NCBI GenBank assembly: GCA_026225155.1
Contig: JAMFSG010000186.1
Location: 1 to 12,279, forward strand
Direction: 5' to 3'
From: Verrucomicrobiota bacterium
GTDB taxonomy: Bacteria; Verrucomicrobiota; Verrucomicrobiia; Limisphaerales; UBA11358
DNA length: 12,279 nt
The notes beneath the pieces are model-generated. The model saw nothing but the letters and a program-made list of their open reading frames with translations, did not search any database and was not told the DNA's origin. Every line of letters starts with the position of its first letter. The first letter of the stretch is position 1. Below are positions 1 to 7,064 of this stretch, one piece after another. Both the position numbers and the translations under genes were made by a program.

Positions 1-721
1 CGAGATAAAAAAACGCGGTAAAATCCGAAACGCGCGCGGCCTGCTGCATGTTGTGCGTGACGATGACGATCGTGTAATCCTTTTTCAACTCCAAAACCAA
101 TTCTTCAATTTTCGCCGTGGCCAGCGGATCAAGCGCGGAAGCTGGTTCGTCCATCAACAAAACTTCCGGCTGCACGGCCAGAGCGCGGGCGATGCAAAGC
201 CGTTGCTGTTGACCGCCGGACAAACTGATCGCCGGCGCGTGCAGACGATCCTTCACTTCATCCCACAGCGCGGACATGCGCAACGAGTGTTCCGTGCGCT
301 CGGCCAAAAGTTTGCGGTTGTTCAGTCCGTTCAAACGCAAACCGACGGTGACATTTTCCTCGATGGACATCGTCGGAAACGGATTCGATTTTTGAAAAAC
401 CATTCCAACGCGACGACGAACGACGACCGGCTCGACGTTGCGCGAATAAATGTCGTCACCGAACAAACGGATTTCGCCTTCCATGCGCGCGTCGGGAGTC
501 AGTTCGTGCATCCGGTTGAGCGAACGAAGAAAAGTGGATTTGCCGCAACCGCTCGGCCCGATGATGGCCGTCACGGCTTTCGCCGCGATCTCGATGGAAA
601 CTTCCTTGAGCACTTTTTTCTCGCCGAAAAAGATCGAAAGATTGCGCGCGGTCAACGCCAGCGGACTGGCGGTTTTTTGCTCGGGTGCGGCGGCCAAAGT
701 TTGATTTGCGGTTTCAGTCAT
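1..721 (-). CDS. pstB: Phosphate ABC transporter ATP-binding protein PstB (3' end beyond window)
   Basis: This is the cytoplasmic ATPase that powers the PstSCAB high-affinity phosphate importer. The first 240 residues are visible and the C-terminus runs off the left edge; family members are about 250-275 residues, so little is missing. Seen directly: Walker A GPSGCGKS at residues 55-62, Q-loop Gln110 in MVFQKSNPFPT, ABC signature LSGGQQQR at 167-174, Walker B VLLMDEPASALD around 187-198 and switch His223 in VTHNM. The NPFPTMSIEENV stretch is typical of PstB among ABC ATPases. The ATG at 719-721 was chosen because it opens the frame 13 nt after the pstA stop; an approximately 20-residue polar lead precedes the ABC domain. 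It is the last visible gene of the pst operon; whether phoU follows cannot be seen. Confidence 0.95.
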   Translation of the reverse strand, partial: MTETANQTLAAAPEQKTASPLALTARNLSIFFGEKKVLKEVSIEIAAKAVTAIIGPSGCGKSTFLRSLNRMHELTPDARMEGEIRLFGDDIYSRNVEPVVVRRRVGMVFQKSNPFPTMSIEENVTVGLRLNGLNNRKLLAERTEHSLRMSALWDEVKDRLHAPAISLSGGQQQRLCIARALAVQPEVLLMDEPASALDPLATAKIEELVLELKKDYTIVIVTHNMQQAARVSDFTAFFYL

Positions 722-734
722 GGCGTTCAAAATT

Positions 735-1586
735 TTAGGCTTTGCGGTTAAAACGGTCACGCGTCATAAAGCGCACGCCGGCATTGATGAAAAGGACGAG
801 CAAAAGCAAGATCAACGCGCCCGCCCACGCCTGCCGGTGCCAGTCGTCGTAAGGCGAAATCGCGTAGGCGAAAATCTGCAACGGCATTGCGGCGATCGGC
901 TCGGTCAAACTGTGCGCCCAAAAACGGTTGCCGAGCGCGGTGAACAGCAGCGGCGCGGTTTCGCCGGCGACGCGCGCGAGCGCGAGCAGGACGCCGGTGA
1001 CAATGCCTTTCGTCGCCGTGCGCAAAACGATTTGCACGATGGTGCGCCATTTGGAAATTCCCAGTGCGAGTGCGGCTTCACGATAACCGCCGGGCACGAG
1101 TTGCAACACTTCTTCGGTCGTGCGCATCACGAGCGGGATCATCATCATGCCGAGCACGACGCCGCCCGCGAGCGCGGAAAATCCATGCATCGGCACGACC
1201 ATCAGGGCGAACACCACAATGCCCCAGGTGATGGACGGCACGCCGTTCAAGATGTCGGCGGCAAAACGGATCCACCAATTCAATTTGGTTCCGCCATATT
1301 CAGAAAGGAAAACGCCGCCGAGCACACCGATGGGCACACCAACGATTGCGGCTTGCGCGAGTAAAATAAATGTTCCGACAATCGCATTGCCCATGCCGCC
1401 GCCGGTTTCGCCGACGGGTTTTGGCAGTTGCGTGAAGAACGCCCAATTGATCGAAGTAAAACCTTCCTTGATCAAATGATAAAACACGAGCACGAGCGGC
1501 GTGACGACCAGGATCGCGCAAACGCACGTGAGCGTTTGCATGAACACGTTCTTGAACTTGCGCCAGTTGTGGTTGGAAACAGTCAT
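735..1586 (-). CDS. pstA: Phosphate ABC transporter permease PstA
   Basis: Inner-membrane permease subunit of the PstSCAB phosphate importer, pairing with PstC to form the translocation path. The 283-residue product is normal family length. Seen directly: hydrophobic segments at about residues 17-37, 66-90, 118-152, 195-215 and 252-270, and the cytoplasmic EAA loop (GGYREAALALGISKW, about 167-180) that docks on the ATPase. The motif MGNAIVGTF and the GVPSITWGIVVFAL segment are typical of PstA. The ATG lies a single base after the pstC stop (TGA-C-ATG), so translation is probably coupled to pstC. pstB starts 13 nt downstream. No separate promoter is visible; regulation is expected to come from the start of the operon. 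Confidence 0.95.
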   Translation of the reverse strand: MTVSNHNWRKFKNVFMQTLTCVCAILVVTPLVLVFYHLIKEGFTSINWAFFTQLPKPVGETGGGMGNAIVGTFILLAQAAIVGVPIGVLGGVFLSEYGGTKLNWWIRFAADILNGVPSITWGIVVFALMVVPMHGFSALAGGVVLGMMMIPLVMRTTEEVLQLVPGGYREAALALGISKWRTIVQIVLRTATKGIVTGVLLALARVAGETAPLLFTALGNRFWAHSLTEPIAAMPLQIFAYAISPYDDWHRQAWAGALILLLLVLFINAGVRFMTRDRFNRKA

Positions 1587-1587
1587 G

Positions 1588-2550
1588 TCAATGTTGCGGT
1601 TTCACACTCGGGCCGGCGAAAGTTTTCAACAGCAATTGCGCAATGATGTTGACGCACACCGTCACGCCGAGCAGCACGAGGCCGATTTCAAATAACGCGC
1701 TCGGATAGAGATCGCCAGTGGCTTCGTTGAATTCATTCGCGATGACGCTGGCTAAAGTGTAGCCGGGCGCGAAAAGCGATTTGACGATTTGCGGCGTGTT
1801 GCCGATGACCATCGTGACGGCCATCGTTTCGCCGAGCGCGCGACCAAGTCCAAGAATCACCGCGCCGAACAAGCCTTTTTTCGCGTAGCTCAAAACGGCG
1901 ATGCGCGTGACTTCCCAGCGCGTTGCGCCGAGCGCGTAGGCGGCTTCGCGTTGCAAACCGGGAACGCTGCGCAAAATTTCGCGCGCGACGGACGTGATGA
2001 TCGGAATGATCATGATGGCGACGATGATGCCGCCGGCCAAAATGCTGACGCCGTAAATCGGGCCTTTGAAAATCGGCAGGAAGCCGAGATATTTTTGCAA
2101 GAACGGAAAAAAGTGATCGCGCAAAAACGGAACCATCACAAAAATTCCCCACAAACCGAGAATCACGCTCGGCACGGCGGCGAGCAGTTCGATGAACATC
2201 GTGAGCGGCTGGCGCAGCCATTGCGGCGCGAGTTCGGTGAGATAAACGGCGGTCGCCACGCTGATCGGCACGGCGATGATAAGCGCGATGACGGAAGATA
2301 AAACGGTTCCGAAAATAAAGGGCAGGGCACCGTAAACGTCGTTGACCGGATCCCAATCACTGCTGACGAGAAAATGCCAGCCGAATTTTTTGAGTGCAGG
2401 TTCTGATCCTTTGAACAATTCAAAACCGATCAAAAATACGAGCGCAAAAATGGTCAGTGCCATCGCGAGCGTCAGCCATTTGAAAGCTTTGTCGCCAAAA
2501 TAGCCGCCCGCAGGCGCGGAAGTTTTAATATTGTTCGCGTCGTCGTTCAC
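1588..2550 (-). CDS. pstC: Phosphate ABC transporter permease PstC
   Basis: Inner-membrane permease partner of PstA in the phosphate importer. The product is 320 residues, usual for the family. Seen directly: a first membrane span at about residues 24-46, a periplasmic stretch with SSDWDPV and YGALPFIFGT (about 63-82) typical of PstC, further spans at about 83-105, 118-142, 164-186 and 225-250, and an EAA loop REAAYALGATRWEV at about 201-214. The start is GTG at 2548-2550; no Shine-Dalgarno motif is visible before it. It is separated from pstS by 100 nt that carry a strong hairpin, which may set the ratio of binding protein to permease. The short 5' extension before the first span is low-complexity and may be poorly conserved. 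Confidence 0.95.
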   Translation of the reverse strand: MNDDANNIKTSAPAGGYFGDKAFKWLTLAMALTIFALVFLIGFELFKGSEPALKKFGWHFLVSSDWDPVNDVYGALPFIFGTVLSSVIALIIAVPISVATAVYLTELAPQWLRQPLTMFIELLAAVPSVILGLWGIFVMVPFLRDHFFPFLQKYLGFLPIFKGPIYGVSILAGGIIVAIMIIPIITSVAREILRSVPGLQREAAYALGATRWEVTRIAVLSYAKKGLFGAVILGLGRALGETMAVTMVIGNTPQIVKSLFAPGYTLASVIANEFNEATGDLYPSALFEIGLVLLGVTVCVNIIAQLLLKTFAGPSVKPQH

Positions 2551-2575
2551 TTTTTTATCTTACTGCTAAAATCAA

Positions 2576-2612
2576 CCGGACGAAGAGCGGGAGGAATTCG
2601 CTCTTCGTCCGG
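2576..2612. repeat. Perfect 14-bp hairpin between pstS and pstC
   Basis: Arms at 2576-2589 and 2599-2612 (left arm CCGGACGAAGAGCG) are exact reverse complements around a 9-nt loop containing GGAGGAA. In the transcript it lies 38 nt after the pstS stop and 25 nt before the pstC start. No clean U-tract follows it in the direction of transcription, so a full terminator is unlikely. It could stabilise the pstS message or attenuate downstream genes, which is common between binding-protein and permease genes, or be a member of a dispersed palindromic repeat family. Confidence 0.75.
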
Positions 2613-2650
2613 CTCGCGCCCATAAAATATCGGGCGGGGGAACGAAGTCA

Positions 2651-3661
2651 TTATTTAATTGTGTCGAGCAAGGTCAGTTCACGTTGCTGCACGGCGTCCG
2701 GCAACGGCGCGTAATCGAGCGACGGCGAAATTTTCTGGCCTTCGGTGACCGCCCATTTCAAAAATGCGACGAGCTTCGCGCCGTTTTCCGCGTTCTTCGG
2801 CTTTTGATAAACGAGCACCCAGCTTGCGCCAGAGATCGGATACGCTTTGTCGCCGGGCGCGTTGACCATCGAGAAACGGAAGTCGTCCGGAATTTTCGCC
2901 GTGGCGAGCGCGGCGCTGACGGAATCGGGCGCGGGCGAAATAAAATTGCCGGCGGCGTTTTTCAGATCCGCGAACGGAATTTTATTTTGATCGGCGTAAG
3001 CGAGTTCGGCATAACCGATGCCGCCGGGCAATTGTTTGACTTGGCCGGCAACGCCTTCGCTGCCTTTCGCGGCGAGACCGATTCCCGCCGGCCATTTCAC
3101 GGAACTGCCTTTGCCAACGGTGTCGGACCAAGCCGGATTCACGCTGCTCAAATAGTCAGTGAAGATGAAGCTCGTGCCGCTGCCGTCGGCGCGGTGAACC
3201 GGAATGATTGCCGTATCCGGCAAACTAATTCCCGGATTCAATGCGACGATTTTCGGGTCGTTCCATTTGGTGATGTTTCCGAGATAAATATTGGCCAGCG
3301 TGTCGCCGTCCAATTTCAATTTCGGATCGCCCGGCAGATTGTAGATGACAGCAACGCCGCCGGCGACGATCGGCAGATGCAGGATTTTCCCGGGCGCTTT
3401 GGCGAGGGCGTCATCCTTCATCGGCGCATCGGAAGCACCGAAATCAACGGTGTTATTCAGCAACAACTTTTGTCCCGCGCCGGAGCCGATGGATTGATAG
3501 TTGAAACGAACATTGCCATCCACGGCACCGTAAGCTTCAAACCATTTGGTGAAGGCGGGATAATCGAAAGTCGAACCCGCGCCGTTGATCAATGTCTGCG
3601 CATTCGTCTGAAAGGCGAATAAAGTCGCCACGCCCAAGATCGGAAGAATTATTTTTTTCAT
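2651..3661 (-). CDS. pstS: Periplasmic phosphate-binding protein PstS
   Basis: Periplasmic solute-binding protein that captures inorganic phosphate and delivers it to PstCA. The product is 336 residues. Seen directly: a Sec signal peptide with MKK, a hydrophobic core and a probable cut after Ala21 (QTNA/QT), then the PstS hallmarks INGAGSTF (about 25-32), GSGAGQKLLLNNTVDFGASDAP and RADGSGTSFIFTDYL, which build the phosphate pocket through Ser/Thr, Arg and Asp side chains. The frame extends two codons further to a TTG at 3667, but the ATG at 3659-3661 is preferred because it gives a standard signal peptide. It lies 50 nt downstream of the porin gene in the same direction and is first of the four pst genes. 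Confidence 0.95.
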   Translation of the reverse strand: MKKIILPILGVATLFAFQTNAQTLINGAGSTFDYPAFTKWFEAYGAVDGNVRFNYQSIGSGAGQKLLLNNTVDFGASDAPMKDDALAKAPGKILHLPIVAGGVAVIYNLPGDPKLKLDGDTLANIYLGNITKWNDPKIVALNPGISLPDTAIIPVHRADGSGTSFIFTDYLSSVNPAWSDTVGKGSSVKWPAGIGLAAKGSEGVAGQVKQLPGGIGYAELAYADQNKIPFADLKNAAGNFISPAPDSVSAALATAKIPDDFRFSMVNAPGDKAYPISGASWVLVYQKPKNAENGAKLVAFLKWAVTEGQKISPSLDYAPLPDAVQQRELTLLDTIK

Positions 3662-3711
3662 TTCCAAGTTTATTAAATCAGTTTCTGGTTAATCGTTCAG
3701 TTACGTTCCGG

Positions 3712-5091
3712 TTAAAATTTCCACATGATGTCGGCAAAGAAGTGGAGGCTGTGATTGCCCGGTTCATTGACGCCATTCACTTCTGAATGAATCAAATCGT
3801 TGATGAAGCAGGAAGCGTCGAATGAAAACGCATCGGTCAGCGAATAGGTCAATTTGATCAAATGACCCTTCACATCCGTGCCGCCCACAAAGCCTGCCGA
3901 ACCGCCGCCGCCCGGTGCAGCATGATAATAAGCGACGTTATCATCGTCGGCCATCTGATCATACCACGCATCGGATTCGAGATATTCGTAGCGATAAGAA
4001 ATATCCCACGTTCCTTTTTTGCCGGATTTGCCGAACACGATGCCGGCCCAATAACCTTTGTTGATGTCATCGGGCGCGCCGGTATTGTCCATGAATTCGC
4101 CCTGCAATTTGATCGGGAACGCGCCGGCATACAGCGGAAAACTGTCCAGGGTGTAAGTCAAGCTGGCATCGGCAATGATCGGATCATAATTGTGCACCAA
4201 AGCACCGGCGGCAGTGCGCGTATTGCCTTGAACGATTTCAATCACATTCGCGCTGGTCAATTGCTTTGAGTTGACGATCGAGAAGGCTCCAAGTCCCAAC
4301 GCACTTTGCAATTTTGAGGTCCATTTTGCATTCCAAGTGACTTGTCCGCCATACATGATCGGATCTTGGGTAGTGCCAGCTTCTTCATCCAGAACGAAAA
4401 TGGCTCCCGTGGCATCAATGGAATTCTTGTCATTGATGACATAAGAACTTTGAATCGCGCCACCTTCCGGCGTCAAGTCCAAGTCGAACACCATCGGTGT
4501 GAATTTGAACGGATTTTCCATCTTGCCGACGGTCCCGGAAAGCTGCCAATTGTCGTTATGGATCGGCGTCCATTTGCCGTAGGCCGTATCAATGTAAATT
4601 CCCTTGTCGCTGAAATTGTCCTGCAACGTGCTGTTTTGCGACAATGGATTTCCCACCACCGAACTGCCTTTGGAATCGCCGGAGCCGAGGCGGAAACCCG
4701 CTTCCAGATTACCCGCCATGCTGATCGTGATGCCGGCAAGCAAGCGATAGCGAAAACGGTCGCGGTCGGCGAGCGTGTCGCTGTTCAACGCCGAGAACTG
4801 TTCATACCGTCCGCGAAAGCTGCCGTTAAATTTGATGGAATTCACCCACGGCGCAAACGGCAATTTTTGATTCAGCGCCGAATTGAAATCATTCGTCGCG
4901 TCCAGCTCATTTTCCGCGCGCAAGGATTGCGTTTCGTCCGCCGTCAAAATGCCTTTCTGCTCCAGCTTGTTCAACAGCGCGTCCACTGATGATTGTGCGT
5001 GCGATGTCGTGGCCAAAGCCAGCGTCGCCGCGCTGGCAAACAAAGTCGCCTTTATCTTTTTAGAATTATTTCGTGAGGTTGTTTTTTTCAT
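3712..5091 (-). CDS. Putative outer-membrane porin, phosphate-operon associated
   Basis: Predicted beta-barrel porin of 459 residues. Seen directly: an N-terminal signal peptide rich in Lys/Ser, then a hydrophobic stretch with a probable cut after Ala32 (SHA/QS); a short helical segment (VDALLNKLEQKGILTADE) typical of the putative-porin family I know as Porin_5; alternating beta-strand patterns such as FNGSFRGRYEQFS; and a terminal aromatic residue (DIMWKF) as in barrel-assembly substrates. The ATG at 5089-5091 is preferred over an upstream in-frame ATG at 5116-5118 because the latter would put a proline-rich tail before the signal peptide. Position at the head of the pst operon and behind a Pho-box-like repeat suggests an outer-membrane route for phosphate, an analogue of OprP-type channels; the substrate is inferred from context only. 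Confidence 0.8.
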   Translation of the reverse strand: MKKTTSRNNSKKIKATLFASAATLALATTSHAQSSVDALLNKLEQKGILTADETQSLRAENELDATNDFNSALNQKLPFAPWVNSIKFNGSFRGRYEQFSALNSDTLADRDRFRYRLLAGITISMAGNLEAGFRLGSGDSKGSSVVGNPLSQNSTLQDNFSDKGIYIDTAYGKWTPIHNDNWQLSGTVGKMENPFKFTPMVFDLDLTPEGGAIQSSYVINDKNSIDATGAIFVLDEEAGTTQDPIMYGGQVTWNAKWTSKLQSALGLGAFSIVNSKQLTSANVIEIVQGNTRTAAGALVHNYDPIIADASLTYTLDSFPLYAGAFPIKLQGEFMDNTGAPDDINKGYWAGIVFGKSGKKGTWDISYRYEYLESDAWYDQMADDDNVAYYHAAPGGGGSAGFVGGTDVKGHLIKLTYSLTDAFSFDASCFINDLIHSEVNGVNEPGNHSLHFFADIMWKF

Positions 5092-5147
5092 GGGGATTGG
5101 TTTCAGATGCGGCGGCATTTTGCGACCATGACGTTACGGCTGCGCGG

Positions 5148-5166
5148 CGGAATTGTGACAATTCCG
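5148..5166. promoter_or_regulatory. 19-bp perfect palindrome in the porin leader, candidate operator
   Basis: CGGAATTGT, one central G, then ACAATTCCG: a perfect 9+9 palindrome 57-75 nt upstream of the porin ATG and about 65 nt downstream of the Pho-box-like repeat. The odd centre and lack of a loop fit a dimeric DNA-binding protein site better than an RNA hairpin. Short GTTACG/CGTAAC strings flank it (5133-5138, 5165-5170, 5183-5188). Which regulator would bind is unknown. Confidence 0.45.
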
Positions 5167-5230
5167 TTACGAATTCATTAAACCGTAACTCTGGGATTCA
5201 AAACCCCTTGAAACCAGTGTCGGAATTTTT

Positions 5231-5252
5231 TGAAGATTAAATGAAGATTAAA
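5231..5252 (-). promoter_or_regulatory. Tandem 11-bp direct repeat, candidate Pho box for porin-pst operon
   Basis: Two head-to-tail exact copies of TGAAGATTAAA on the plus strand (TTTAATCTTCA read in the operon direction) at 5231-5241 and 5242-5252. The 11-bp period, AT-rich spacers and TTCA core fit the known architecture of PhoB/PhoP boxes (7-bp half-sites spaced by 4 bp). It sits 12 nt after the nadA stop and 140 nt upstream of the porin start, ahead of a phosphate-uptake operon. No convincing -10 hexamer could be assigned downstream. Confidence 0.55.
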
Positions 5253-5264
5253 ATCAATCGGCAT

Positions 5265-6305
5265 TCAGCCTGCATTTTCAATCGGCTTGGCTGAAATTTC
5301 CAGCATCCGCTCGATCGGCAGACGCGCGCGCTCCAAAATTTCCTTCGGCAACTCCACGCGCGGCGCGAGATTTTTCATGCAGTCGCGGACTTTTTCCAGC
5401 GTGTTCATTTTCATGAACTTGCATTCGCTGCAACGGCAGTTGTCCGTCGGGGCGCGCATCGCGTCGAAAACCGGCGCGCAAATGAATTCCTTGCCCGGAC
5501 ATTCTTTTTGCATCCGATGAATGATGCCCGACTCGGTGACGATGATGAATTGTTCCGCCGGATCATTTTTGCAGAACGTGATCATCTTTTCCGTCGAGCA
5601 AACCGCATCCGCCAAGTCGCGCACCTCGCGCAAACTTTCGGGATGCACGACAGTTTTCGCGTCAGGAAATTGCGCCTGCAATTTCAACAAAGCATCGCGC
5701 CGAAATTCCACGTGCGCGTAACAATTGCCTTTCCACAAAGTCATCGGCCGACCCGTTTGTTCCATCACCCACTGGCCGAGATTTTCGTCTGGCACGAATA
5801 AAATATCCTTGTCCTTCGGCGCGGCGTTCACGATTTTTTCCGCATTGCCGCTCGTCACGATCACATCGCACAACGCTTTCACCGCCGCGCTGCAATTGAT
5901 ATACGCGATCGTCCAAAAATTCGGATTGGTTTTTTGCAGCGCGGCGAGTTTCGGCGCGGGACAACTTTCTTCGAGCGAGCAACCGGCATTCGCATCCGGC
6001 AGCACGACGATTTTGTTCGGGTTCAAAATTTTCGCCGTCTCCGCCATGAAATGCACGCCGCAGAAAACGATCACGTCCGCATTCGTCTTCGCCGCTTCCT
6101 GCGCCAGCCCGAGCGAATCGCCGACAAAATCCGCCACGTCCTGGATTTCCGGCACCTGATAATTATGCGCGAGGATGACCGCGTTCAACTGTTTCTTGAG
6201 CGTATAAATTTCCTTCGCGAGCGGCGTGAATTTTTCGCGCGGCATCGGCTGGCGGACTTGAGGATTTTCCAAATCGCGCGGCGATATTTCAATGACATCA
6301 ATCAT
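5265..6305 (-). CDS. nadA: Quinolinate synthase NadA
   Basis: NadA condenses iminoaspartate with dihydroxyacetone phosphate to quinolinate in de novo NAD synthesis, using a [4Fe-4S] cluster. The product is 346 residues, usual for the longer NadA type. Seen directly: LAHNYQVPEIQDVADFVGDS (about 45-64), FCGVHFMAETAKIL with Cys82, NPNKIVVLPD, YINCSAAVKA, GNCYAHVEF with Cys195, and CRCSECKFMKMN with Cys292/Cys295. Cys82, Cys195 and one of the last pair are the expected cluster ligands by comparison with characterised NadA proteins. The ATG at 6303-6305 opens the frame. No nadB or nadC is adjacent, so it appears to be a stand-alone gene; its 3' end abuts the Pho-box-like repeat of the next operon. 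Its upstream region contains the CACGGA repeat. Confidence 0.95.
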   Translation of the reverse strand: MIDVIEISPRDLENPQVRQPMPREKFTPLAKEIYTLKKQLNAVILAHNYQVPEIQDVADFVGDSLGLAQEAAKTNADVIVFCGVHFMAETAKILNPNKIVVLPDANAGCSLEESCPAPKLAALQKTNPNFWTIAYINCSAAVKALCDVIVTSGNAEKIVNAAPKDKDILFVPDENLGQWVMEQTGRPMTLWKGNCYAHVEFRRDALLKLQAQFPDAKTVVHPESLREVRDLADAVCSTEKMITFCKNDPAEQFIIVTESGIIHRMQKECPGKEFICAPVFDAMRAPTDNCRCSECKFMKMNTLEKVRDCMKNLAPRVELPKEILERARLPIERMLEISAKPIENAG

Positions 6306-6355
6306 GGTGAAAAGTTAATCTCGTTCCTCGCCAGCGTCAATGAAGGCAAAAAATT

Positions 6356-6432
6356 AGCCACGGATGAACACGGAACCAACACGGATTTTATCTGTCTTCA
6401 ACCCGCGCTTCATCCGTGGCTGATAAAATCCG
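6356..6432. repeat. CCACGGAT-type interspersed repeat overlapping the end of the rluE-like gene
   Basis: A 13-bp perfect inverted repeat (AGCCACGGATGAA at 6356-6368, its complement at 6409-6421) plus an 11-bp perfect inverted repeat (6382-6392 with 6422-6432). Within it ACGGA recurs at about 10-11 bp steps (6360, 6370, 6381). The two stems overlap in space and could form alternative hairpins. The repeat contains the last 14 codons and the stop of the rluE-like gene and lies about 50 nt upstream of nadA. It could serve as a terminator for the former. Confidence 0.65.
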
Positions 6433-7038
6433 CCATTTGCCCGCCATCAAATCGCCCAGCCAAAAATTTCCGATCCGCACGCGCATCAACCGCAAAGTCG
6501 GATGACCGATCGCCGCTGTCATGCGACGCACTTGCCGGTTTTTGCCTTCGATCAATTCCAAGCCGATCCAGCAATCGGGAACGCTTTTGCGAAAACGGAT
6601 AGGCGGAATGCGAGGCAAAATTTTGAGGGTGGCGGCGTCTCGGCAGAGCGCCGCATTATTCGGAGGAACATGGTTGGCGGCACTCTGCCGAGGTGCCGCT
6701 ACGACTTCCGGCTGCGGTTCCAGCAACCACGCGCGACACGGCAACGTTTTATGACCTTGAATTATCAAGCCATTTTGCAATGTGTCCAAAGCTTCGCGCG
6801 CCGGGATTTTTTCCACCTGCGCCCAATACTCGCGTTCATGCGCGTGGCGCGGATGCAGCAGTTTTTCATTCCACTGCGCTTCGTCGCTCAACAGCAGCAA
6901 ACCTTCGGAATCGGCATCGAGCCGGCCGATGGGATAAACATTTTTGGGAAAACCGAATTCTGCGAGCGGACGGTTCGGCGAGCCGTCGCCGGTGAACTGC
7001 GACAGCACACCAAATGGTTTATTGAACGCGATTAGCAC
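6388..7038 (-). CDS. rluE: RluE-like 23S rRNA pseudouridine synthase with in-frame palindromic insert
   Basis: Small RsuA/RluE-type pseudouridine synthase, expected to isomerise a uridine in rRNA; the exact target is not certain. The 216-residue product lacks an S4 domain, as RluE does. Seen directly: FNKPFGVLSQF at 5-15, catalytic loop GRLDADSEGLLLL (38-50, Asp41 nucleophile), LPPR-like segment LPRIPPIRFRKS (141-152), and the family motif EGKNRQVRRMTAAIGHPTLRL (164-184). Two parts look foreign: residues about 113-137, encoded by a long palindrome (6629-6702) inserted in the loop between the two halves of the fold, and residues 203-216 plus the stop, encoded by the CACGGA repeat. Start is GTG at 7036-7038, 26 nt after the methyltransferase gene, probably one transcription unit. 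Confidence 0.85.
   Translation of the reverse strand: MLIAFNKPFGVLSQFTGDGSPNRPLAEFGFPKNVYPIGRLDADSEGLLLLSDEAQWNEKLLHPRHAHEREYWAQVEKIPAREALDTLQNGLIIQGHKTLPCRAWLLEPQPEVVAAPRQSAANHVPPNNAALCRDAATLKILPRIPPIRFRKSVPDCWIGLELIEGKNRQVRRMTAAIGHPTLRLMRVRIGNFWLGDLMAGKWRILSATDEARVEDR
6629..6702. repeat. Imperfect 26-bp palindrome in frame inside the rluE-like gene
   Basis: Arms 6629-6654 and 6677-6702 match at 22 of 26 positions as reverse complements, around a 22-nt loop. The central run CTCGGCAGAG is exact. The element encodes residues about 113-137 of the pseudouridine synthase without breaking the frame, in a low-complexity stretch rich in Ala, Pro and Asn that separates two conserved segments. On the minus strand it carries CCGCCAACCAT (6670-6680), also found at the edge of the palindrome at 8513-8580. 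Confidence 0.8.
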
Positions 7039-7064
7039 GGACGGGAAAATTTAGCGGACGCCGC

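Noticed and set aside
53..751. Long plus-strand open frame opposite pstB
   Set aside because: It is antisense to clear Walker A/B and signature motifs of PstB and encodes an Arg/His-rich sequence with no domain; a GC-codon shadow.
2684..3622. 312-codon plus-strand frame opposite pstS
   Set aside because: The minus-strand reading has signal peptide and all PstS motifs; the plus reading is Arg/Asp-rich shadow without recognisable features.
5092..5118. Upstream ATG adding nine residues to the porin
   Set aside because: It would place MPPHLKPIP before a standard Lys-rich signal peptide; the inner ATG is more plausible.
6356..6432. CRISPR-like array because of the regularly spaced ACGGA units
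   Set aside because: Units are about 10 bp apart with no spacers or long direct repeats, and no cas genes are present.
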